A stretch of 64,000 nt of DNA from Gnetum montanum (Eukaryota > Streptophyta > Gnetopsida > Gnetales > Gnetaceae): contig MNCI01011934.1 in assembly GCA_015680685.1 (NCBI GenBank), forward strand, positions 40,382 to 104,381. The letters are read 5' to 3'. This document shows positions 32,526-43,990 of the stretch, piece after piece. The position numbers and the translations under genes were made by a program. The notes below the pieces were generated by a model that did not search any database, was not told the DNA's origin, and saw only the letters and a list, made by a program, of their open reading frames with translations. The first letter of the stretch is position 1. Each line of letters begins with the position of its first letter.

Positions 32526-33466
32526 CATATTCGTCCATGCCATTCTTCAGCAGCATGATCCTCATGCACATACAGCTTAGGGATGGAGTTAGATTCTGAG
32601 CCAAAGGCATCCCTAACTGGTGTTTAGGGGAAGCACCATGCTTCCATGCCATAGCCAAAGCACCATATTCTAGTTCCTCCAAGTTTTACTATTCCATCTA
32701 ATGCTATTGCTCCTAGCTATGGAGAGCATCTAGCTATGAAGAGCATCTTTGAAACCATGTTCCAATGGGTCCCAACTTAGCTACTACTACTCCATCAGCT
32801 CCACTAGCTTCCTCTTGATTTCAAGTGAAGCTTCATTCTTAGTGAGCTCCAGTGTAGCGAGTTGAGTCCTCAAATGAGGAAACTTAGAAATTTAACTATC
32901 TCAGCACTAGTAGTGATGACAATGAGGAGGAGACTTATTATCCATCTCTAGTAGCGATGGATTTTGAATCTAAGGATGTTATTGAGGTTACTAATTAAGA
33001 CCTTCACAGGATGTTTGTTCTCTCCTTTTGGTGATAAAAAAGGATGAGACATTTTGTGGCTTTCACATATGTGATGTTGTGATTTTTCACATATGTGATT
33101 GATCTATGGATACTTGTACTTTGAAATGTTGATGGCTAGTTTGATGTAACATATTTTGTGGATGGTTATGGAGAGATGGTGTGTTTTTTGATAATCTCTA
33201 TGAGGTCTATTGATTTTCGTTCTACCTTTTTTTTTACTTGCCTCATGTCTCATTGATCCTTCATGCTTATCCTAATCCCTGGCTACCATAGGATTTTATA
33301 TGTCTTTTTGCTTTTTCTTAGAATATCTTTTATGATAATTGTATTTATATATTGATATCTATTTATAGGTTTGACCTTTTTGGTTATGTCCAAAAAGGGG
33401 GAGAAGTATTGTGCAAAAGGCTAACCCATTTTCTTAAGTTTTGGACATTACCAAAAAGGGGAATAT
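32526..33466 (+). other. Element C internal remainder with polypurine tracts
   Basis: No supported gene. It continues the sequence that ends at 12422. Two similar purine-rich words, CCAAAAAGGGGGAGAA (about 33390-33405) and CCAAAAAGGGGAATA (about 33451-33465), lie just before the 3' LTR. The second abuts the LTR start (TGTGGACC at 33467). Repeated polypurine tracts before the 3' LTR are known in the Sirevirus branch of Copia elements. Confidence 0.55.
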
Positions 33467-34565
33467 TGTGGACCTTTTGATTTTGATATGTCAAAACATT
33501 AGGAAAAATACAAATTTTTTTTTTGTATGTGTGTGTAGTTGTTATGCTTGTAAGACAAGAACTTGGATTAAGCAAAGCTATGGATAAGAAATGATGCATT
33601 CATCATGCAAGAGTAAGATGAAGAAAGACATCTTTAGAAAGCAATAGATGTCTTGGCAGTTTTGGGGTGAATTGTGAGAAAGTTTAATAAGGAATTTTTA
33701 GAAATAGCAAGATGTCCTTCCCTAGCCAAAGACATGTTTTATAAGGCAAAGATGTCTTTGTAGAATTCAGACCAAATATAGAAAGCTGTCTTCTAGTGAG
33801 CAAAGATGTCTTTTAGAGTAGAGACTTTAGAAAGATGTCTTTCAGAAAACAAAGACGTCTTCCATGATTTGAAGGAAAATTTAAAAAGATGTCTTAGGAA
33901 TAAGAAAGATGTCTCGCACCATTGTTAGTGACCATAAGCTAGTCCTGGCACAAGTTTCAAAAAGGATTTAGCAACACGAGAGCTATAAGAAGACTTCATG
34001 TGCATTGGGAAATATGTAAGCATTATTGTATTCATTGTACAATCATTTGTAATCATTGAATTCTCTATTGCTCTTCATTGTCTAATCATTTTGGCTTTGT
34101 AAAGTGTGTTGTACCTAACTATGCAAGCATTAGCAAATTGAGTTGCAATCATTCCTTGGATTAATTTTTCTTGTTGCCTTGTGGGGTTGATGTTCTTGAG
34201 CTTGTCAAAATCCTACAAGATCGAGTTGTTGGTGCTATGGTACAACACTCGGGTGTGGAGCTTAAGATTGTAAAGGTTGTGGAAGCCTTGAAACCACATT
34301 TCCAAGCCTAATAGGACCTTATGAAGTTGAGTGATTTGTGCTATGGTAAAACACTTTAGAGTGGGGCTTGAAGACTATACAGGGTGTTGACCGTTCAACC
34401 ACATTTTGAGAGTAAAAAATTCCAAAGGTGTGCTTGTAATCTACCCTCCAAGTGTGGAGTACCCAAGTTGGAAAACCATGTAAATTTGTGTGTATGCTTT
34501 GTTTGTTTAATTTTTGATTTTGGAAACTTATTCATGCACCCCCCTTGTAAGTTCAATAATCCACA
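33467..34565 (+). repeat. Element C 3' LTR
   Basis: It begins TGTGGACCTTTTGATTTTG and ends ..AATAATCCACA. It aligns with 8797-9874, including the AAGATGTCTT-word region at about 33600-33920 and the TATA-like CTATAAGAAG near 33981. Differences from the 5' copy are frequent. Confidence 0.8.
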
Positions 34566-36960
34566 CCTCCTACACTTTGCCAGATTTCCTCCTAGTATCT
34601 GGTTATCACGACAATCCTCTCTAAGAACACAGAAATATATTATAGCACAATTATTAACAATTAAATCATTGTTGGCCACTGAATTATTGGAATGAATTAT
34701 ACTTTTACTATTCAATAGATTCAAAAGGTCCATGAACATAATAAAATTTTAGTTTCAATTTCACAAAGTGTTTTGTGTAAACCCATAGTGCATCATTGCA
34801 ATCAAAGTAATTATTTGACATCAACAAACAATCATGGTTCTTAAGATATTTTTTTTAACATGGATAATTTAGATGCAACTAAGAAAATAACCATCATTGG
34901 GAGAGAAACACATGGAAAAATAATATCTTTTAAGGTTATAGTTGAGCTAAGCTATATGGGAACAGGGAGAGTAGTTAGCCATGAGTCTAGCATTTTTAGT
35001 TAACCATTGCCATTGACAAAATTTGAAAATAAAATGGGTGTAAGCTATTTCAATTCAAATGTACAACATTACATATCACATATTATGCTTTCTAAATAAT
35101 GATTATAATTAATGAAAATTTTTTTATGTATTTGCTTCATGGTATGGATGTATAAAACTAAAAGTAATACTTTATTAGGTTAAAGACCTACTTTCATAAA
35201 AAAATAAAAATAAACTATGAAAATTGACCTATCATCAATGAAGGTACCATTTCTGGATTTGAAGGTGTGTAGGTAGGGGCATAATAACTTCTTTGTATCA
35301 TTCATATTTTATATCATCACATCTTCATAGTCTCACCACTTTACCTTTGGAGTGTATCTAGATGCAAATAGGCAAAAATTAAAAAGGAAAATCAAAAGAG
35401 AAAATTGATATGCACATGTGTACAAAAAGTAAATAAATAAATAAAAAAAGGAGGAAATGCAAGGTGTAAAACCAAATTTTCTGTACATGTATGTTGGGTG
35501 CTAAAACATACACCTAAATAGGATTAGAGATCATATCAACACAAGGGCAAGGAAGATAACCATTAATTGGAAACCCTGATGGAGGGAAAAATTAAAAGTA
35601 AGTCCCAAGCCCCTATCAAACAGAGGTAAAGACTTAAGCAAATAATTCTATTTTCTTCATCTATGTCATGCAGTGTTTGGCTATCATGTGGTTGTGTTGT
35701 TTGGTAGTGGTTGAGATCACATAGTGGTGTCACATGGGTGTATCATGTTGGCATTGACAATTTCCCAACTAGGAGAATCATAAAAGAAAAGGTAGATTTG
35801 TTTGAAAATGAAATCCAAGAAAAATCAGAAAATACATAAAAGGAAAATATAGTGAAACCATATTTATTTTAATCGACCTTTTAGAAAAAGGAAAATAAAA
35901 AATGAAACATCTCACACTAGAACAGGCACAATTATATTTTTGTATATGTATGAAACAATCAAACAAAATCTAAGAATAAAGTGGAACAAAGATGAATTAA
36001 TTATAAATGTATCCAAAAAAATCAAGACGAGGAAGGTGAGACTAGTTGAAAAATGACATTCTTTGTTGTGAACATATAAGAAAGATGGAAAACAAAGAAC
36101 CTACATGTCTTAGTGTATATATAAGAAAAATAGAATACCAAGCCAATTGTGTTTTAAACTAGACTTGTAGCACGTCAAAAGGATGAATGAAAATTGAACA
36201 ATATAATATCAAGAGGCTAGCAATAAGCTCATAAATTCTCATCATTATGAAAGCCATAAAAGGATGTTGTATGTTGTTCCAAGTTCTTAGAGTCAACTGA
36301 AAGTTGAAAGGAACTTAAACTCACAACCTTTGATTTCCAAGTCGATGAATACTATTGACCTAGACCACCATTGGCAAAAATAATTATAATAAGATTAAGA
36401 AATTAGGAAGATGAAAAAGTCATAATGACCTTACAAATAAAATTAGAAAACATTTGCAACCAAAAACATGAAAACCATTCATATTTTCATCAATCATTTT
36501 AGTCAAACATGAAAATAAAATTTTGGGAAGACATTAAGAATTATAACAAAATTGTAGTAGATAGATGATTTGATATAAAAAAACCAATATATATAAACAA
36601 TAATAAAACTAATCATAATAAAAAATTACAAATAAAAAAGATAATATGTTTTTACAAAATCCATATTTCCTCTATTTCCAAGTTTCTAGAAAATTACAAC
36701 AACATCGAATAAAAGATAGGATAATTCTGGATGTGATAAGATAAGGGCAATGCTTTGTTAGCAAAATTTCACAAATCATGGAATCCCTTAAGAGGAAATC
36801 ATATCCAAAATAGAATTCTCCAATTTCATCAAATAGCAGATTGTTGTAGTTGAACCTAGCACAAGAAAAAAGATAAGAAATTTGGAATTGCGTTGTGGTT
36901 TAACTTACCCTCGTAGTCATTGTTGTTTCCAATTCTAAAATATAATGATTTTAAATGAAA
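34566..36960. other. AT-rich spacer, nothing recognised
   Basis: Just right of element C, a minus-strand open stretch (34739-34566, ending GGNLAKCRR) might be the severed upstream part of the coding region at 7436-8795, but I cannot show continuity. The rest is A/T-rich with no motif, RNA gene or obvious repeat. Confidence 0.35.
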
Positions 36961-37079
36961 TCCTCTACTCCTACCTTCGTAGCCTTGCTCTACAGCCTTT
37001 TGCGATGCTGCTTCTCACCTGATGTATGCTGAATCCAAGTTAAAGTGAAAGTGAAAATAAAAGTCATGCTGATTCATTT

Positions 37080-37620
37080 TATTTTTTCATATTTTAACTC
37101 ATGATGCAAGGAAGGTCTTGCAACTTGCATATTACAAAAAACTATGAGTCGCATGTTAATTTTATTCTCACAGTTTAACTAGAATAATGCATCTTGCATT
37201 TTTTAGTTGCTACTCATAGTTTGATCTATAAGTTGCAAGATGCATGATAAAATGCGAATTACACCCTTCTTAAAAGTATGTTGGTCACATAATGTTTTGC
37301 CAACCGCATTAATATAACAATATGTGACTTGCAGTAATCATTGCTACTCTCAATCTAAACTTGGAAAGTGCCACTTGCATTGAAGCGCACTGTGTTAAAT
37401 TAGTTTATGTAAAAACATTAAATTATGGAGGTATGTGAATCACATGAACTCAAAAAATTATTTTGAAAAATAGGAGCAAGTCGCATATATTAATAAAGTT
37501 AAATACTGCACAATACTTTGAGATGCATGTTCATGCATGTAATTTTTAAAATACTACAAGGACATGCGAATTGCATGTTCATGTAGTTCTTAACAAAGAA
37601 ATATTTGAGACATGATTGAT
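37080..37620. repeat. Degenerate repeat segment with 'gcatgttaa / cttgcat' words
   Basis: Short words such as 'acttgcat', 'gcgaattgcatgttcatg' and 'actatgagtcgcatg' recur at irregular spacing. The composition matches 3600-4160 and 6040-6620 next to the left 341-bp array. Here it sits on the far side of the transposase remains from the right array. Confidence 0.4.
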
Positions 37621-37997
37621 AAAAAAGAAAAGAAAACCAGGTATACAAAGATCATTGTAGAAAACATAATTAACAATATACAAATAGGCAACACATATCT
37701 AACACATAGTCTTACAACACCTAATTAAGTAAAATAAAGCATAGTATGATTCAACAAAAGAGAGTGACAAACATGCTGTCAAGTAATCAATAAAAAATAC
37801 ATAATATCTTCCAATCATAGTTTGCTTTCCAAGGATGTTGAACAAAAAATACATTGACAATAGTGCCATCTAATAAGCTACTAGTTTAGGGTAGACATAG
37901 GATTAGAGGACTATTCATGATTCTCTTTGCCATCTACATTCAAATTTGGAAGCAAAATGAAATTGATTAAAATAAAAAGAACACAATGTAAAGTATA

Positions 37998-40600
37998 TTA
38001 ATAACCATAGATAAGAAAAGAAATAGTATCCTCACCCTTAGTAAAAACTTTTCTTGCATAGTTAGGCTTAGAAATCTTTTGGGCAATGCATTTGGTAGGA
38101 CTATTCCATCTAGACAATCTTTTTTTGCTCACCAATCCATCTGCATTACTTGAAAATACAAACTTTGATTCCAAAAATTCCACATACTTTTCTATTTCTA
38201 AAATACTATCCTTATCTATAGGCAACGTCCTTGCAAATTTTTTCAATTTTTTTTGAGCTTATGAATTTTTGTTTTCCACTATGCATTTGCTTTATCTTTG
38301 TCCACCTTTGTATCTTGATTTGAATTTTCCACCATGTCCACCTCATTTGGGATAGACCTTTAGGTAGTTGATCCTAATGTCTCTAATGTCATTCCAAGTT
38401 TTGAATCATCTTCCTGGTTAGGGAATTGATGTGGCTAGAATGAATTTACTTCCACAAGAACACATGAATTGTAAAACTCATCTTAGAAGAATAACTTGAA
38501 TGCATTAGTGAAACCCTTCATCCTAATAAGAGCTTTCATTAATTACTTACAAAAATGGTTGAGGTAAGACCATTTACACTCACAAGATATACTAAAAGAG
38601 AAACCTTTAAAACCCTTCACTAAGTGTTTAGCATCAAACTATTCTAACTTTGCACAACATATTCATCTTTCTTTTCCACAAATTAGAAACACTCAACATC
38701 AGATATTTGTAAAGCCTTTTCCCATGACTTCTTATTGAAATATTTATCTTTCTTGTTTACAAAATATCCTGCACTTTAATTCCTGAATTATGCCAATAAT
38801 ATAGTTGTCCCTTTGTCAAGCTCCATATAAGCTAATCAATCCTTTGTTATTTCCCATTTCTTATATCTCTTAAACATTTGCCCTTTAAAAATCCATGGTA
38901 TGACTCAACAACATTATTTGTGTGTTGTTGTACATGGAGAACATCATGGAATGCTTTAGCCTACATTTGTGTAAACAAAAGGTTTAAGACAAAAATAAGG
39001 AATAAAAAAATTGGAAAAAAGTATATGACTATGAATATGAACTTTTATGAAATGATACTAATGAATAAAAACTCACTAAATTTGTCTCCTTTTAACCACT
39101 GCTTTTTTAAGTATTTAATGAATTTTGAGTTCTCTTGAAACCTGTTAATAAATTTGTCTATTTCCATAACAACATCTACAACAGTTTTGCATTCATTCAT
39201 AATATGGTTAAGATGATCACCCATTGCTTTTCTTTGATTGGAATATCTAACTTTGGTTGCCAAGTTCTTCCTCCATACCCTCCAAACATGTCAAATGCAA
39301 AAAGAAATTCTACTCCAAAAAATAGACCTATTAAATTATCAAATTTAAGCACATGTTAAGATATCTCAAACCAATGTAGCATGATTTCAAGTATGTTTTC
39401 AAATGCATTAAAAGTTACCTCATTGCATTCATATTTGCCTTTGAGTCATCTAGCATGAAAGAATTTACTATCCAATTAGGATCCTTAGCCTTGCTTCTTC
39501 AATGGAGCTCTAAATGCCAACCTCTTATATTAGTTTCGGTGCACCTTGAGGATATCACCCATGCAACTGGATGTCCATTATAACATGAATCAAATGCTAT
39601 CATGGTATAAAGATGGAATTACAAAGAGAACCACACATTTTTAATTAGTTAATGTATAATTTTAAAATCACACCAACAAATTTTAAAATGGAACAATAGC
39701 ATCCATTATTGAAACTTATACCATATTTGTTAGTGTTGAAAGTGGAATCCATTGCAAGGATACTACATTAAGATAGAGTTATCATCTTTTTGAGCATCTA
39801 AGGTGATTGTAGCCCAATGATCAATGGGAAACCTTGTTCTTTATTCTTTTCCTGGTAGTAAAAGAAAAAATCATTGATTGTTTCGTACCAAAGCTAGGCA
39901 CTAATTTTATCATGCTCACTTTTCTTGTAATTAGGTGTTACATATTTGAAAATGTTGTAGACGTATTTTTTAATAAGAAAGATATCCATCTTTCTTAATA
40001 GCTCAAACTCCTATCCTCCCTTAAAAAGATCTTTTATATACCTCGCATAGATGAGATCTGTTAATCCTTCTTTCTATAAACACACTATCCTCTAACACAC
40101 CTCACTGGAAATGTGTATGGATTGTGAGTTTCTTTTATTTGTCACAAGACTGAGCAAGCCATGAGAGTAAGCTCCTAATGTGTCAATATGATTCATTTCT
40201 TTATATAATACATGCAACATGACTAGCTCCTCTCATATAGCAAACTATGAAATGACATTGACAAACAATCTTTCTTGAAGTCTTATTTCTTTTTCTACCT
40301 TTCCTGGGTGCTATCCTTGTGGTAACATTTGGTCCATACTAGCAATGATAATTGATAAAAAACACATATTCCAACAAGGGTCGTAGTATTCTAAATTGTG
40401 CATCTTTGTATTATAAGATATTATTACATAAATACAAAATAGTAGTAAGTAACTTACATTATGCAAATAGTGTAATGGTTTGCTCATGAGCAAGTCTCCT
40501 TTGTCCATTTTTGTTTTTTTCGTTCTATAGAAAAATTTGCAAGGAAAGATCCCATTCTTTTGTCCACCTTCAATAAAATCATCTACTCTTTCTATATATA
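37998..40600 (-). pseudogene. Mutator-like (MULE/FAR1-type) transposase, decayed
   Basis: On the minus strand the expected domains come in order. About 40580-40450: DDFIEGGQKNGIFPCKFF then MDKGDLLMSKPLHYLHN. About 40190-39860: HIDTLGAYSHGLLSLVTN...DLIYARYIKDLF...WYETINDFFFYYQEKN. About 39770-39690: SILAMDSTFNTNKYG, which holds the first catalytic Asp of the DDE core. About 39600-39420: FDSCYNGHPVAWVISSR and NWIVNSFMLDDSKANMNA, the second catalytic Asp region. 39263-39045: KVRYSNQRKAMGDHLNHIM. About 38580-38540: a SWIM-type CECKWSYLNHFC whose final His is replaced by a stop. Introns are likely (GTAAGTT after LHYLHN near 40455). Many stops and frame changes make it non-functional. The 341-bp array lies just upstream. 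Confidence 0.75.
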
Positions 40601-40689
40601 TCTAGGCAAATGCATTGTCATAGAAATAAGACCATCAAATATCATCTTTTGCCAAATGCCCTACTCTCTGCCTTCCAAAAATCATAATC

Positions 40690-41590
40690 TCTAAGTAATT
40701 ATTCACAACCAGAAGGTCTTAATGCCTTCTAGATGGTCCTCTTCCTTTTGGTAGAATCAAATTACAAGTAATTGTTCCCTTCTAAAAGATATGGGTGCCT
40801 TCTGGTTGGGATTGTGTGAGGGTGCTAATTGCACTTCCTCCCAGTTTAGCTTGAATTTGCAACTAGATGGCCCTCTACCTTTCGAAAGCAACAATCTCAA
40901 AGAAATTGTTTACTTTTGGAAGGCCTGAGTGCCTTCTAGTAGGAACTACGAGAGGGTGCTACTAGCACATCCTTGTAGTTTATCTAGACCTTGCTACTGG
41001 ATGATCCTCTACCTTTTGGAAGCCATAATTTCTAAGTAATTATTTGCAATTAGAAGGTCTTAATGCCTTTTGGATGATCTTTATCCTTCTAGATGACCCT
41101 CTTCCTTTGGTATCATCAAGTTACAAGCAATTGTTCACTTTTGATAGGTCTGGGTGCCTTTTGATTAGGATTGTAGGATGATGCTAGTCACACTTCCTTG
41201 CAATTTAGCTAGAATTTGCAACTGCATGATCCTTTGCCTTTCAAAAGTAATAATCTTGGAGCCATTATCCCCTTTCGAAAGGTCTGAGTGCCTTTTGGTA
41301 GGGATTGTAAAAGGATGTTAGTAGCACATGCTTGCAATTTACCTAGATCTTACTACTAAATGGCCCTTTGCCTTTTGAAAGTCACAATCTCCAAGGAGTT
41401 ATTCACAACTAAAAGATCTTAATGCATTATGGATGATCTTCAGCCTTCTAGATGACCCTCTTTATTTTGGTAGCATGAAATTACAAGCAATTTTTCCCTC
41501 TTGAAAGGTCTGGGTGCCTTTTGGTTGGGATTGCAAGAGGGTGCTAGTCGCACATCCTTGTAGTTCATAGGAGATGCAAGCATATGCGAG
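40690..41590 (-). repeat. Tandem array, about 341-bp unit (right copy, inverted)
   Basis: Read on the minus strand this is the same repeat as 4160-6000: GCGACTAGCACCCTC, CAACCAAAAGGCACCCAGACC, CATTAAGACCTTCTGGTTGT. Equivalent + strand points ('aattatt.gca/c..agaaggtcttaatgcc') fall near 40700, 41035 and 41395, spacing 335-360 bp. About two and a half units remain. It directly precedes the MULE transposase in transposase orientation. Confidence 0.8.
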
Positions 41591-42690
41591 TCATAGTCCA
41601 TCATTGTTTGCATGAGTATGCATTCATGTTAATATGAAATACATTTGTGAGCATGATGACACATTATTCATGTACATTAATAGAAAATTGACAACATACA
41701 TACCCATGCCCTTACCAACCACATCATAGGCTTTGTAATTGCCTAATGGGAACAACGATAACCTTGTTTTTGGTTTGTGTAGCATCTAAATGAAAATTGA
41801 GAAAGCTAAAGCACAATGTACACACATATGAAGTTAGAGCTTCTAGAAGACTAGAACCAAGAATTTGTTGACTATCTACATTCTTATTTTATCTTAGACT
41901 CTGGACTACTAGCCTATTAAGTATACTAATAAGAACTTATCACATCTTATTAAATGTCCTATTAGATATGAAAAATCTTCAACTATGGAATTGATAAGAA
42001 GAAAGGATTCTCACAGAATTATTGAATGGCGATTCACTAATGCTTTAGTTACATGAAGGAAAATTCAAGTTGTGATAAAACTGAAGTTGGAACTATTATC
42101 ACAGCTTGGGAAAAAAATTAAACCATTCCCTATCTTTCTTGATCATTTTTCCCTACACAAGAAGGAAAAATTTTTGAACCATGCAATTGATGTAAAGAGA
42201 GGATTCTCATAGAATTATGCAATGGTGATTCACTAATGTTGTAATCATATGGAGGAAAATTAGAGCTGTAACTATCATTGTAACTTGTACTAGGGTTAGA
42301 AGTTCAACCTTTTGCTATTTTTTTGCCCTACATGAGAAGGCAAATCCAAAAATTTTGTTGGTATAAGAAGGGTAATATTGCAAATTTTCTATCATGAGTA
42401 AAAGGTGTCTTTATTTTTGTTGTCATTAGAAGAGTGTTGATATGTATGGTAGGCTATGATATTTTGATGTGTACCAACTATTCCACTCTATTTAATTAAT
42501 TCCACTCAAAGCCCACATCCTACCTTCACAAAACAACAAAGTATCAACAATAATCATGGATTATTATTATTATTATTAATCAATTTTTTTAAATATTTTT
42601 ATTTCCATTTTGTTTTATTGCAATCTTATTATAGTGTTTTTATTTTTTAAAAATATATATTTTACTCTCAATGAAAAATAGAGATAGGAA
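41591..42690. other. AT-rich spacer with a two-copy repeat
   Basis: No gene. A block near 41980-42110 (ggattctcacagaattattga, gcgattcactaatg, gaaggaaaatt) is repeated near 42185-42290 with about 204 bp offset and moderate divergence. The remainder shows nothing. Confidence 0.45.
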
Positions 42691-43340
42691 TATTATGATC
42701 TAGCTCTTCTCATAAATATTTGTTGCTTATAGATTTAGATTTCATTTTTTTTATTTTTCATTATGAATAATAAGAAATGTTTTGGAGGTTGTTATTTTCT
42801 TGTCAATGTCTAATTTTTTATTGATTTTATTCATAAATAGTAAGAGAAGTTTTAAAGAGTGCAACATTGATTTTTAAATACACTCATTTATGTTTTAGGT
42901 AGTTTTATTTTATAATATAACCTTATAAATGAGGTTTCTTGTGATTCTATTTTTGCTAAATCTATATTTCATGTTTTGACATGGTGAGGAGTAGGGTGAT
43001 CTAGCTCTTCTTGTTAATATTTGTATTTTACTAATTTAGATTTTTTTTTTCAATTTCTGTTGTGAATACTAATAGAGGTTTTGGAGATTCTTGTGTTCTC
43101 ATCAATATCTACTATTTTTTTTTAAATTTTGATCATGAACTATAATGGAGGTTTTAAAGATTATTACATTAAGCTATGCTCATTTATGTTTTAGATGGTT
43201 TTATTCTATGATCTTGTGTTATAGATGAATACTTTTTGTACTTTTAGTTTTTCTAAACTTAAATTTTATTTTCAATGAAAAACAAAGTTTAGAGTAGGCT
43301 GATCTAGTTCTTATTAATATTTGTTGCTTTATGACTTTAG
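42690..43340. repeat. Tandem repeat, about 300-bp period, roughly two copies and a partial third
   Basis: The phrase 'gatctagctcttct..taaatatttgt...ttagatt' recurs near 42700, 43000 and 43300. The intervening text 'ggaggttttaaag/ggagattctt...ctcatttatgttttag' recurs likewise. It is strongly T-rich with no coding content. Confidence 0.6.
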
Positions 43341-43394
43341 ATTCCTTTTAGTATGTTTAGATTAAAAAAGAATAGAAAGAAAGAAACCTTATAG

Positions 43395-43990
43395 GATACC
43401 AAACCTTTTGTTATTTAAATAATTTACTAATTTGACTATTGTCTAATGTTTTTAATTCTTTTGCTATTTTCATTATTTTCTTATTCTTTGTTGCAAGTCT
43501 TTTTACTATTTTGCTATATTTTTGTTAACTATTTTTCTTCATGCATATGAAAAAGATGAACTTGGTAGTCAACTATTTCAATGATCCCAAGTATAGGATT
43601 CAAAGGATTTTGAACAAAGAATACAACCTCATAGGAACCCGAATCTTTTGCTATTTAAATATTTTGCTAATTTGACTATTGTCTAGGTTTTTAATTATTT
43701 TCACTAGTACTTTCATCATTGTTTAGGTTTTTAATTGTTTTATTTGTCTTCTTTTCAAGTTTTTAACTATTTTTCTATATTTTTGTTGGCTATTTTTCTA
43801 ATGCATATGAAAAAGATGAACTTCGTGATTAACTATTTCAATGATTGAAGATGCAAGTTTCAAAGGATTTGAAATAAAGAAAATAACCTCTTAGGATTCT
43901 AAACCTTTTTCTATTTAAATGTTTTCAATTGTTTTCACTACCATTTTCACTAATGTTTAGGTTTTTAATTATTTTACCATGTTTTTGTTA
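43395..43990. repeat. Tandem repeat, about 240-260-bp period, three diverged copies
   Basis: The phrase 'aaaccttttgttatttaaat.attt.ctaatttgactattgtcta' occurs near 43401 and 43642, and a shortened copy near 43902. The linked phrase 'catatgaaaaagatgaactt.gt' occurs near 43545 and 43803. No coding content. Confidence 0.6.

Larger units (their letters stand above)
8797..34565 (+). mobile_element. Copia-type LTR retrotransposon C, gag-only, hosting elements B and A
   Basis: Two direct LTR-like copies of about 1.08-1.10 kb (8797-9874 and 33467-34565) share their start (T[A/G]TGGACCTTTTGATTTT), a series of AAGA(TG/CA)TCTT words and their end (AAGTTCAAT..TCCA). A primer-binding site like initiator tRNA-Met follows the left LTR, and gag lies at 9950-11790. 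A purine-rich AAAAAGGGG tract precedes the right LTR. Without the nested element B, the internal region is only about 3.5 kb. I see no protease, integrase, RT or RNase H, so C is a non-autonomous Copia derivative. Flanking 5-mers (CCTGT before 8797, CCTCC after 34565) agree at only three of five positions, so the target duplication is not convincing. Confidence 0.75.

Noticed and set aside
8792-34570. CCTGT/CCTCC as target duplication of element C
   Set aside because: Only three of five positions match, the LTR end is uncertain by two bases, and no intact reference site is available, unlike for A.
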